Source of the DNA: Zygnema cylindricum
Taxonomy: Eukaryota > Streptophyta > Zygnematophyceae > Zygnematales > Zygnemataceae
Assembly (NCBI GenBank): GCA_037447655.1
Contig: JBBHKE010000294.1
Span: forward strand, 162,028-226,027
Direction: 5' to 3'
Length of the DNA stretch: 64,000 bases
In this document: positions 1 to 12,100 of the stretch, piece by piece
Numbering within the stretch: the first letter of the stretch is position 1
Layout: every line of letters begins with the position of its first letter
Program-made: the position numbers and the translations under genes
Notes under the pieces: model-generated
What the model saw: only the letters and a program-made list of their open reading frames with translations
Told to the model about the DNA's origin: nothing
The model's database searches: none

Positions 1-189
1 AAATAGATGGTCGAAATGGTAGTGGGACGGAACCTTTTTTTTTGTTTTTTTTTTTTCTGGTTGTGTTTGTGTGAGCGTGTGTGTGTGTGTTCTTTGCGTT
101 AGAGTTTGAGGTGTGTGTAATGTTAGTGGGGTGAAAGGGGTTTCTGCCGTGGAATGGAAGGGGAAGGAGCTTAAGGATTACGGAAGGAG

Positions 190-1030
190 GTTGCACCTAG
201 GATTTCGCCCGTGTGCGTGTGGTTGGCAGCGGCCGCAGGCCGGATCCGGAGGGACATGTTTACGGGGAGCAGGTGTTGTCGCGAAGTGATGGAGGAAAAG
301 ACAGGATCCGGAGGTACGTGTTTGCTTCTCTTTATTTTATGTAAGTTTATCCATTTTTTCCTTTCATTTCTTTTGTTTTCATGTGCATAGGACAAGAAAG
401 TACAGGTTTCTACCCATAGGACATGTGCATTAATACTCTCTTGGCATACAAATGTAAGAACGGATTCATGATGATTATGTCACACAGACAACATTAACAA
501 ACTTAAAAACAGCAATTGCGTACAGGACGCCGTACCAGAAACCAATAGNNNNNNNNNNGCTGTAAAGGATGAAGCGCGGTGATACGCCTAGATTGAGATA
601 GCAGAAGGAGGAGAAACGATGCGCTGTAAAGGATGAAGCGCGGAGATACATGGACGCCTAGATTGAGACAGCAGAAGGAGGAGGAGCGATGCGCTGTAAA
701 GGATGAAGCGCGGTGATACATGGACGCCTAGCAAGAGGCTAGTTACGATATAGGGGGGTCGCACCTACGGTTTTGCTAGTGACCGTGCGGTTGGCAGCGG
801 CCGCAGGCCCGATCCGCAGGTACATAGTGGCGCGAAGTAGGAAATGTCGCGTAGCGAGGAGGAGGAAGACGACAGAGTTAGATCCGCAGGTACATAGAGG
901 CGCGAAGTAGGAAATGTCGCGTAGCAAAGAGGAGGAAGACGATAGAGTTAGATCCGCATAGTGGCGCGAAGTAGGAAATGTCGCGTAGCGAGGAGGAAGA
1001 CGACAGAGTTAGATCCGCAGGCACATAGAC
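190..1030. repeat. tandem and direct repeat block
   Basis: Two imperfect direct copies of a segment of about 60 bp lie at 190-250 and 757-815; both contain TTGGCAGCGGCCGCAGGCC. Between and after them are two tandem arrays. The first is at 559-735, three units of about 65 bp carrying GTAAAGGATGAAGCGCGG. The second is at 806-1025, three to four units of about 65 bp carrying GCGAAGTAGGAAATGTCGCG. The GC-rich composition contrasts with the AT-rich DNA to the right. No reading frame resembles a known protein. An N run falls inside the first array. Confidence 0.85.
549..558. other. assembly gap
   Basis: This is a run of ten N bases inside the tandem-repeat block near the left end of the window. 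Repeat copy number across this point cannot be trusted. Confidence 0.99.
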
Positions 1031-2457
1031 AGGTGATTGAGTCATGATTTTTTTTGCCCAGTAGGAAGCTAAATCAGGCTTATGGGACACAAAGAGAGTG
1101 TGAAAGAGATGTCTGAAGTTGAAGACACAAAAACACAATCTTTACAGCATGCTGATTCACTAACTGTTTTGTCATTCATGAAAGCCAAAGCAGGTTCATG
1201 AGACACAAACACCATCAGTGAAAACCCACAAGTTTTGCCCAAGACATGCTCGGCTAACAAAGATAACCAGCCTTAACCTCTACGACTATCAAGAATTTAA
1301 TCATATAAATTGAATGATCAAAGAAAAGATGCTCCTCATCCTTAACATGTGATCACAACGTGACACAACTGGAATTTAATAGCAACAATCGCTCATTCTT
1401 CACATGTGCGGAATCTCTTAAGAGAGAAACATTTCAACATGGGCCACCACACTAAATCATGATCGCATGTGTGTCCACAAAGGCCAACTTAGGCTTAGAG
1501 GATAGAAAGGTGCACTAAATATGTCGTTTTCTTTTTACAAATAATCTTTATTTCTATGATAACCACACGTTTTTCCACATGTCATGAACTTTCCATATTT
1601 GAAAGTGTAAAAAAACAAAGGATCGAAAAAAAGAACGAGAGACGAATATAGTAGTTTACAAAAGTGTATTAATGATTATGATTATTTTACTTCTTTTTTT
1701 CTTTTTGATTTTTTGTTATTTTTTGCTTTTCTTCTCCTTTCTTTCTCGATTTATAGAGTTTCCACTATCAGTATTCGCAATTTTTAGAAACATTTTATAC
1801 GAACAGTTATTTTGTGTTTCTTTTCCTTCAACTTTCTTTACTTTTCGTTTAATTTTTTAAATTTCCAGAATGGTTACACGATAACCAAAAAAAAAAACAA
1901 TTTAAAAAAAAGAATGGGAGAATAAAGGTACAAAGAAAAAAAAAAAATAGACCCGCATCCCCCTCAAAAAACAGGGCAAAGGAATTCTACAAATGACAAC
2001 TAAAATATTATGAACAAAACGAAATTGGAACAATTGAACAAAAAAAGAAAAAGGATCGAAAAAAGGTCTTTGTAGACTCTTTGTTAGTAGATTATTTCCG
2101 CAAAGAGCCCCATTTCCTCCCTCCCTGCTTGACAAAAAAAAAAAAAAACAACAACAACAATAATAAGATATTATATTCTCAAATCTTCATAAGAACGTTT
2201 AAAATGTTTAGCTTGATAAAACCCATTAAAACAACCCCAAAAAGAAAGAAGAAAAATGAGCTCATTAACTATCTTCTTCCTTTGACAACATTTTTTAAAA
2301 ATCTGTTTTTCGTAATCTCACCATAAAATTGACAAAATGTCACGTCACTACGGATTACAAAACAATCCAACTAAACAAAACCCAAAAAAAAAAAAAAAAA
2401 ATGTCATTCTTGCACTAAAAAATGTCACGTCACAACACTGCCCATCGCTATCAAAGC
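1031..2457. other. AT-rich intergenic stretch, no gene seen
   Basis: This stretch lies between the left tandem repeats and the 3' end of the MRE11 gene. It is AT-rich with many homopolymer A and T runs, especially from 1660. Short open frames are low-complexity Phe/Leu/Lys strings without family resemblance. I see no coding or RNA gene. Confidence 0.6.
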
Positions 2458-2701
2458 TACACCGTGAATCACTCTTAGCGTTTATAACACTAATTCCGTC
2501 CCTATTTGTTTTATTTTTGTTTTATTTTTGTTTTTTTTTTCGTTCTCTGAAAAATAAAATATCAGTATTGTTTTTCTTAACACTAATTTTCTTTGTGGTT
2601 CACAATCGTCCACAACATTCGGACCAAAAAAAAGTTATTAAAATCCTAAAAACAGTCCTCATATCAACAGTACTTAACGCTAATAACGATTCACGATGTG
2701 G
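2458..2701. mobile_element. MITE family A, copy 1
   Basis: This segment of about 244 bp begins CTACACCGTGAATCACTCTT and ends with an inverted, imperfect copy (ACGCTAATAACGATTCACGA). The interior carries the motif CAATCGTCCAC. The same ends and interior occur at 55271-55493 and 56236-56462, which is why it is called a dispersed inverted-repeat element and not a chance palindrome. It has no coding capacity. No clear target-site duplication was recognised, so the superfamily is not assigned. It lies just beyond the MRE11 3' end. Confidence 0.65.
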
Positions 2702-3152
2702 AAACACTAATTCTCGTGAAGGTTTTTTTGACCCAAATCATTCTATTTGTTTTTAGTGGTCCACAATGAGCCACATGTCTAAACATAATTTAGTGTGGTT
2801 AGTACTAATCCTGCTTTTAAACGAACTATTCACTCACTCTAATAACGATGGTTTTTTTAATGACAAAAGGTGTAAAATTGTACACAATCATGCCGTACCG
2901 TATTTAAATAGAAAAAGTATCCCGTTACAATATTGTACTCATAACATCGTATCAAGATTTGGGCTGCGGTACAAGTTGTTAAGAAGTGGAGGGTAAAGTA
3001 CACATACGGTACGAAAATAAATGTGTGTTTTTTTAACTCTGAGGACGTGTATCTTGAGTTTTTTGACACATTTCTATAAATTTTCTTGGACAGCTGTATC
3101 GAATTTCTCCATTTCGATGGAGAAATTCTGTACATTTCCAATATATGAAATA

Positions 3153-6100
3153 TTAATGTCCTCCAAATACACCATTCCCCACAATTGTTCTTGTTGCCTA
3201 CGGAAACGGGAAGTGAAGTCAAGGGAAGGGAAGGGAAAGGACGAAAAAGAAGGAAAGGAAAAAAAAGGGAAGGAATGAAAGGAAACAAAACGAAACGAAA
3301 TGAAACGAAACGAAACAAAATGAAACGAAACAAAACGAATCCAAACTAAACAAAAAATATACAAACTTCACCTGTAATGCTCTTCCTGGACTTTGTGAGG
3401 CCGTTCCCATGAGTCTTCCTCGACCACTTAAACTGCGAGGCTCCTCCGGATCGTCCTCGTCATCCTCCACAATCCCTTTGGACCGAACCATGGGAGGTTT
3501 AGATATTCGACCTCTTTTAGAAACTCCCCGGAGACTACTACTGAGAGGAGGTTGAGAAGGAGCCGCCCTTTTCCGGCCCCGACCACGGGCACTAGTGGGT
3601 TGGAGAGATTCCTGAAGGGAAAAAGAAAGAAGAAAGAGGAAGAAAAAGAGAGGACAGGGGAAGAAAAGGGAGGAAAGGGGAAGATATAGGGAGGAAAGAG
3701 GAAGAAAAAGAGAGGAAAGGGGAAGAAAAAGGGAGGAAAGAGGAAGAAATAAGAGGGAGAGAGAAGGCGAGCGAAGGAGGCAGAAGGAGAGAGAAGGAGA
3801 GAAAATGGAAAAAAAGAGGGAAAAAGAGAGAAAGAAAGAGAAACAAGAGAAAAAATGGAACTGTCATAAAAAATTATGAGCTGGAAGCAATGGTTTAAGT
3901 CTTCGAAAGAAAAGAAGAAAGGGAGGGTCGAGACAGGTTGACAAAAAAAAAACAGCAATTATTATTGTAAAGCAGGACACACCACACACTAATGATGGAG
4001 AGAGGGAGAGAGAGACGGACAGGGAGAGGGAGGCGGAGAGGGAGAGGGAGAGGAAAAAATCCTTTTTGCTTCTCACCTGTTCTTCACTGCTTTCTCCTGC
4101 CCGAGCCACCTCTTCCTCCATGCTGCCCGCCACATCAGCATCGTCGCTGTCGTCAGCAATGTTGTCATCATCCGCGTCATCGCTTCGACCTGCCTTCAGG
4201 ACCGAGGCGGCCGCCGCAGCCGCCGCTCTGACAGCCATGGATGGGACACCGAGAAAGATTGTGAAAAAGGATACGGAGAAGAAATGCAGAGAAAAGATAC
4301 TAAGAATAAAAAGGATACTGAAAGGAGACAAAAAGAAAGGATAAGAAGAATGCCAAGGACAAGTTGCCACTCTGACAGCCATGGATGGGACATGGAGGAA
4401 GCTTGTGAAAAGGGATACGGAGAAAAAAATGCAGGGGAAGGTTGTGCGAAAGGATACAAAGAAGAAATACAGAAAAAGATTGTGAAAAAGGGTACAGAGA
4501 AGAAATACAGAGAAAGGTTGTGAGAAGAAAAACAACAAGAAAAACCAAGAAAAGATACTAAGAAATAATAAAAAGGATACTGAAAGGATAAGAAGGATAC
4601 CAAGGACACAGCCGCCGCTTTGACAGCCATGGATACTACAGAGGAAGCTTGTGAAAAAGTCGTTGGCAGGATTTTCAGGAAAGATAGAAAGGATACATAG
4701 GAAGGAAAAAGAAACAGGATATATGGAGCGGATGAATAGAAGGGACACATGAAAGGATACTAAGGAAAGGAACATCAAAAAAAGGACAAAAAACTGACTT
4801 ATATGGTAAAGAAGGATACAGAAAAGGATAAGAATGAGAAACGGAAAAGGGTACAATGAACAAAAAGGATATACATAAAGATACATAGAATTTTATTTAT
4901 GCATATACATAAAAGTTTCTACCTCTTCTCGGAGACTTCTCTCTCTTTAGCCCCTCGATATTCAACCGCATTTGCTTATTTATCCAAATTATCTCCACTT
5001 TAGACTGTCAAACTCTTGCTTTAGAAAACAAAAAACTTGTACCGAACTTCGTTTAAAAATCAAAAAACCACTTTTGTCATAGCCAATGATATTTCACCTT
5101 TGAGAAGGTCTCTCCCGCCTTTGCAAATTTAGAGTGGTCTGTTTCAATCCTTGGGAAGAAGTTACTCCTCTACCCCGACTTCCTCTCCCTCTACCCCTCG
5201 AGGTAGGGCCCACCGAATCTCGAATTTGACTTCCCCCATTTAAGCTTCCAAAAACAGGAGCTTCTGCAAAATCTTCCTCTTCATTTTCCAATCCTCCGTT
5301 TTCTTCTACAGGTTCCGAAGATTCCCTTGTCCTCCCTTTTTTACTACTAGAAATTTCTCCAATGGTCGTCTGTGAAAAAAAGGAAAAGAGAGAAACACAA
5401 GCAGAGTTTCTAGCTTTATTTTTTGAAGACTTGCAAATTTTCTGCCAAACTTCCTTTGACGTAAAAGTGTCCAGTTTTTTATTTTTATTTTTATTTTCAA
5501 AAAAGAACTGGCAAACTACTCATACCGACTAGGGAATTAAAACTCGCTTAGTCTTACGGTGGAATGCAAAGCAAAGGGGAAACTTAAGACCTCTCCCTCT
5601 CCATCTACCTCTACCTCTGCCACCCCAACTTCTTGTTTTTCTCCCTCTCCCTCTACCTCTCCCTTCTTATCAATGATTTCCACAGATTGAGTAATGTCAA
5701 CACACTTTTGAATTACTATTAGAAATGGTATGAAGCTATAGGTTTTACTCTCATAGTTTCCTTTCTCTTGCCTAATTAACTCTATGTGAAATTATTTGTT
5801 TGTGTCCTCCCAGATTAGAACAAAGACAAGTATGTATTTTCAATTCACCAGTCTTCTGAGATAAGACAGACAATTTTACAGTCCAGCCACAGTGTGTCCC
5901 TTCCAGTTTAGAAAAGCAAAACTGTACGGCAACTTATCATGTGTCTTTTCATATAAGACAAAAAACAAAATTGTACCGCCAACCATCATGAATCCTTCCA
6001 GGTAAGAAAAAGACAACAATGTAGAGCATTCCATTCTGTTTCCTTCCAGATGAGACAAAGTGCAAAACGGTCATGCACTGTTGAGAAAAAGACAAAAATG

Positions 6101-9100
6101 TACAGTGATCCACTATGTTTCCTTCCCGATAAGACACGGCACTGCATTGCATCGGAACTGTGTTAAGAAAAAGACAAAATTGTACCTGACGGACATTACT
6201 GGTGCGTCCTAATTGGCTGCCATCTGTCGCTTGACTTCGTACAGGCGTACCGCTACTCAACCGGGCAGCAACCTCAGCCTCACGATGCTGCATTAACATT
6301 TAAAAATACGGCACAAAAATGCCCCATTAAATTGCAAAACAATGAGAAAAAAGCATACTCTTAGGCTCCAAAGGCTTGCATAATTTAAATTTAAATGAAC
6401 CACAAAAAAAAGAACACGAAAAGGAGAAAAGAAGAAGTGTTTAGGTTTGAAATGCTCGCATGATTGAATGAGATCACTACTGGGTAAAAGATCCCCGACC
6501 TTTGAATCAATCCATACCTAAATGAACAGTCACCAAAAAAAAGTCTTTCATGAGTCTTCTAAGCGTGCTAATGCTTCCCTGACCATACTAAGAAAAGCCT
6601 AAATCTCTTATCTCTTTCAGCAATATTTTCCAGAACAAGCATAGAGAAGGCAAGAACAGAAAAGATCTCTTATCCTTCATTATCACTCCCTCTCCCTCTT
6701 TATCTCCCTCTTTCTCTACCTCTCCCCTCTCCCTCTCCCTCCTTTCCTCCCTCTCCATCTCCCTCTCCTGGTCAGCGATTGAGAGAGAGAGAAAGAGAGA
6801 GTGAGAGAGAGAGAGAGAGTGAGAGAGAGAGGGAGAGAGAGAGAGAGAGCAGACTGCTCCCTCTCGCCCTTCTCATGAAAATAGAGAGAAAGAGGGAGAA
6901 TTTTCTTTTCGCGGACGTACCGATTTTCTTGGCATGTACGGTAGTTCTATGATATTACACCGAACCTATCGGTTGTCCCCGATTATTGCGATAATCGACT
7001 TATCGGCTCTTATCAGTCAGGCAAAAATATCGCAACCGATCAAATATTCGATAATATCGACATCGCCGATTAACGGCAGGACAGCTGATACAATATTAAT
7101 CCCTATCCGCCTCTGTTTAAGCTCTGCAAACTATTCAGGGTTTTTTTCTGTTTATTGGTTTCAATTAGTCTTATTGACTGTCCTTTTGAATTAATCGGCT
7201 AAGTTTGAAAAGACAGAAGTCGATACAGAATGCAATTTAACTATGGGAAAAAACTGGGAACAGTCATTGTATAGACAATGGTAACACAAGAAGAAACCTG
7301 TTAAAAATAACCGACTCTACACATCATTGGACAGGTTAATCAGTTCGTTGAAATCTTTTATAAGGAGCTTTTTCTGAAAATCTTCTGGAAAGTTTATCAG
7401 ACACTTGAATCATATTTTCTCCTATTCTCATAGAGGCAGTAAGCTTGACAACAAACCTGCATTATTCGATTAAGTTTTTCAGTGAGGACGTCTTCTTCCC
7501 GAGTGGTTCCAATCTCAGCTTCTTGAACAAGCTTCGACTGCACAAATCAGAACCATTCACATGTAAAACATCAGTTTCTGGCCTCTTTTCCTCTTTGCCT
7601 CTCTTTCTTTCTTTCTTTCTTGCTTACTTTCCCTTTTCTTTTCCCTTTCCTTTTTGGCCTCTTTCTCTTTACCTTCGTTCTCCCTTCGTCCATACAAACT
7701 GTAAACCTGTTGCTAATGAGAAAAAGGAAAGCATAAAGAATTCCTCCATTCTGGACGACATTCTCCATGAGACAGGGATCATGAATGTAAAGAAGAAAAC
7801 GGGCAGATTGAAAAGAAGAAAGTAAGTTGGTCACATAACTTGTAAGTCTTTCAAAAAATAAAAAAATAGACGGTAAAAAGTGCAACAAGAATCATAAATG
7901 TAAAGAAGAAAACAGAAAGCAAAATTGCAGTCACAACGTTATAAGTCGCCCAAAAAATAAAAAGACGGACAGAAAGAAAGTTGGTTTCATAACCTTATAT
8001 AAATGGTTAAAGACATCAAAATAAACAACGAGAAACTAAGTCGGTTCCCCAATTTTATAAGTTGCACCAAAATAAAAAGATGGACAGTAAGAAAGTGAGT
8101 TGGTTATGGAACTTTATAAGTCACACCAAAAACAAAAGGTCGACAAAAAGACAAAAAAGACAAAAAGTAACAAAAAGAAAGAAATTTGATTACCTGTGTG
8201 TCATCCAGGTTTGCCTTCACACAAGAATGAAAAGCTTGCTTGTCGTCTTTACTCACAAACTCGTGAAGGGCCAATCCCAGTTCTGTTACAGGCAGTATTT
8301 CCATGCTCTGCAGTAAAAACCCATTACAAAATTTCAAAAAAGGACAAAAACATCCAAAAAGTACTTTTACAGCTTCTGAAATTTCCTAACATTCCAAAGA
8401 GAACACAAAGCGGGAATGGGCAAAAAAGAAACAGGTGGACTTAACGGTTTTCTGAGGTTTTTAATGGTTTTCATGAGGCTTTTTGAGGTTTTTTGAGGTT
8501 ATATAAGGGTTTTTTTGAGGTTTTTGGAGGCTTTTTATAATCTTAATAGAACTCACCAGTTTACTCTCATTCACCAAAGCTTCAATACTTTGCTGATTCA
8601 GTTCCTCTGGACGCATGGGTTCCCCATCGGCTTCCTCTGCAATCAGACAAAAAATGCTATTTTATCATTGATGGATATTCATATTATTCTATAGCAGTAG
8701 ATGACATGGCAGCGGACAAAGTAGGAGAGAAGACAAATGCAGAAAAAGACAAGGTAAAGAAAAACAAGTGTATTTCGTAATTGTATCGAATAATACAAAG
8801 CAGTAGTTTAAGTAGAAGAGTGAAAGTCACGAGTGTGACCTTTCAGGTTCTAGGGAGCTTGAGTGACTCTGAAAGGTCACTTGGTTCAATTGCCGAAAGG
8901 GCAAAAATTAGATCCTTAGGTGTCAGTGAAGAATAAGAATCAGATCTGCTGTCAGGAACTATAGAGACTGAAGTGTGCGCTTCTAGGAAGCGCCAGGAGT
9001 AGAAAACAGAGATAGTAAAACTGAAACATAAAACTGAAATTAAAACAGAAAACTGAAAGAACAGAGACTGAGCTAAAATAGAAATCAAAGGGCTAGACTG

Positions 9101-12100
9101 CTCTGACTAGCTAGATAACGTGAACTGGAATGCTAGTTTGCGTTATTAATAAAGATGAAGCTAGCTTGAAGATTCTAACAAAGGAATAATTCTAACATAT
9201 TCATTACTATTTGTTCCCTGTCATTGACCTATACTTTACTCATTCGTTAAGAAACCAAGACGGCCCAATATAAATTGTTGACAAGAAGTCCACTCAACTT
9301 AATATACCAAAAAAATACGACTCAATTTCCTGAGTTAATAAGGAAAGCTGAGAGAAAGAACATCATTTTATAGCAGAAAGAAAATCGCCCCATTGTATGT
9401 GGGAATGGGACTTCACCTGCATCTCCAACTGTACGCTTCTTCGCTGCCTTTGTAAATATCAAAATATCATGTGGATTTGCTACCTGACAAAACAACAAAC
9501 TAAGTACTAATGAGCTCATAACCCACCAGTTACCATAATTAATGTGGACAGTCGTATAGTATAGATCCCTACCGGACAAAATGGCAACCCACTGGTTACC
9601 ATAATAAATGTGGAGAGTTGTAAGGTATAGATCCTAGTCAATAGTGAAGCCTTTCATACAGATCGATCGCAGATTTTACCAAGTAAAATGTGCATTTTCT
9701 GATACTAACTCATTTCCCGGACTTAAAATCTAATATATAAAAAAATAAATTAGTACAGGTCCTGACAATTCATGTTTGGAAATAAAAAGGCCTTAGTTTT
9801 TTTTTTTTTTGTATTGGATTATTATTGTAATCCACACTAAATTATGTGCAACTCTAAAAAAACCAGCACTTTTCAAAAATCTGAGGCTTCTCTTAAAAAA
9901 TGTGATTAAACACGTCTTTCTGTTGTTTAATTTTTTAAGGGGATATAAATGCAACGTTAAAAAAAAAAACAAAGGGACATAACTTATATTACCTTTCCTA
10001 CAAACTTTTGACCAAAACGTTGTGGATTGACAGTCGAAAAGCCTGTGTAGTCCACCTGACACCCGTAAAGCTTTTAGGTTTAAGGCTTTGGGCAAAAAAA
10101 TAAATCCTGTACGAAGTTTTTTTGACAAATTTCTTGACTTTCTCCTTTTGTAGCCTCAATCAACAGTAAAATCTATCCTCAAAAGTTTGATTCAATGTTG
10201 CTAGGATTGTCATGCTTAAAGGACAACGGAGGAAACTGACTTAAAAATCCAAAAAATACATATGGATTTCTCAACATAAACAGCAATAAAGGGAGAAAAA
10301 AATTACACAAGAATTTCCCTTTCTTATCTCATCCACAAACCTTCAGATACATCAGTGAAGTATTATTAGTTATGCACTCTGAAGAAATCAGTAAAGAAAG
10401 TAAAGAAAAAAGAAATGAAGAAATCAGTTAAGAAAGTAAAGAAAAAAGAAACTTACTCGAACACGGACCAATGGGACCATCGGTTCCTGAGAGGGACCTC
10501 TCTTTCCCGCAGCTTTTTCAATTAAGCTTTGAACCTGTTTCCTTGACAACACTTCCAAAAAAAATATCAAAACACGGGACATCACGTTCTTTGGCAATAG
10601 AGAATGGTAGAAACAATATGAATGCCTCCACGATGGGAATTTTTCCACCTTCCATTTGGGATAGAAAAAGTAATACTGTGTAAAGAGAGAGTGAGAGAAA
10701 AAGAGAGAGGGAGAAAAAGAGAGGGGGAGAAAAAGAGGGGAGGAGGGAGGGAGGGAGGGCGTTACGTGTTTTTCGTATTCGCTCACCTTGCTATCAAGGA
10801 ACTGAAGAACAGCAGATTGATCATTGGGGTCAAGATCCGGCTCATCCTTTAGAGTCACCTGTCACATGAAACCTACCAATAATAAGAAAAAAAGGTTTCT
10901 CAAATAGTTTTGACTTAAAAATATTGTTTCAGCTGAAGCATTGTCAGACATTGTGGAAGGGCATCATAACTCGAACCCATTTTCCATAATTTCGGAAGTG
11001 GAAAACATATTTAACAGGATGAAAACAAAGCACATAAAGATATTTTTTGATATTTTTACTCACATCAGCAAATTCAAAAGGCCGTACAGTTGTGAGAGGA
11101 ATTTTAGTCGGTCTATAAATATGGTTCTGCATCCAAAACAACAGTTTTTCTCATTTGATTATCTTTACTTTGACTCTCTTTAACAAACGCTAGCAAACAT
11201 AAAAGGAAAAATAAATAAAGGACTAAGGAAGATTTTTACACATACACGTTATGAAAATAACATGAGTTCAGAAAGTCAAAGACAATCTCCTTCATATTTG
11301 AAGACTTCTCAGCATTTCCTTTAGAATTAAAACAACTTGGTGACCTTTTGCAATCAAGAAAGTGCAAAACTCGCGTCAAAAAGCTGATCCAAGATTCAAA
11401 CCATCTTTTTTTGCATGTTGCTCTAAGAGTTAAAACAGTCAAAAATAGCTATCCTCACGATTAAAGCACAGTATAAATAAAAACCAGAAACAGCATAAAA
11501 GTTTTTTGCAGATTTCAGAAAGAATTCGACCATCTTCAACCATTTATTATCATTAACTACCGACCATGAAAAACATCATAACCATTCATTATCGATAACT
11601 ACCGTAAAAACCATCATGACCTGTCTGTCGGAGGACCAAAATAACAAAACAAAAGAAGATTGCTTGTGTTATTGTGTCATCTCCGTACTCCCCATTGCCA
11701 CTCTTTACTTCTCTTTGCTTCTCGTTACTTCTCTTTCTTCTCTTTCTCTTCTCTTCTCTTCTCTTTTCTCTTCTTTTCTCTCTTTTCTCTTCTCTTTACT
11801 TCTCTTTCCTTCTCTTCTCTTCTCGTTTTGTATTATTTTTCTTTTCTTCTCCTTCTTTTCCACTTTTCTCTCTCTCTTCCGTTTTAGAGTTTCTGTAAAT
11901 CTCTCACCTCCACTTCTAATAGCAATACATGCTTCGGTTTTGCTTCTCCGTCAATAAGAGAAGTCGCTACGGAGGATCCTGGTTGGGTGACATGGAAGCC
12001 CATCCCGGCCACCTCCTACCAATATCCAAAGCAGAAAAAGGCGAGAGAGGAGCTTTAGTTGAGACAATTTTGAGATAATTTTTGAACAGGTTAGAGACAA

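Noticed and set aside
559-1025. Tandem units at the left edge as a CRISPR or centromere satellite
   Set aside because: Units are directly adjacent and few, with no spacer structure; the sample is too small and gap-broken for a satellite claim.
3428-4886. Long Phe/Leu/Ser-rich open frames on the minus strand (176 and 340 codons)
   Set aside because: They are translations of purine/pyrimidine repeats; only the parts coinciding with MRE11 exons 20 and 21 have family similarity.
5590-5680. RG-rich minus-strand reading (RGRGRGR...WGGRGRGR) as an extra MRE11 GAR exon
   Set aside because: The RG frame does not keep phase with the downstream exon at 5098-5369, and the sequence is a simple CCTCTCC repeat. 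The next exon already carries an RG-rich motif. Left as intron.
6935-7090. Another hAT-like copy, from CGATAATCG-type motifs in MRE11 intron 17
   Set aside because: Motifs resemble the CGATA array, but neither the TAGTGTTG terminus nor a continuous alignment was found.
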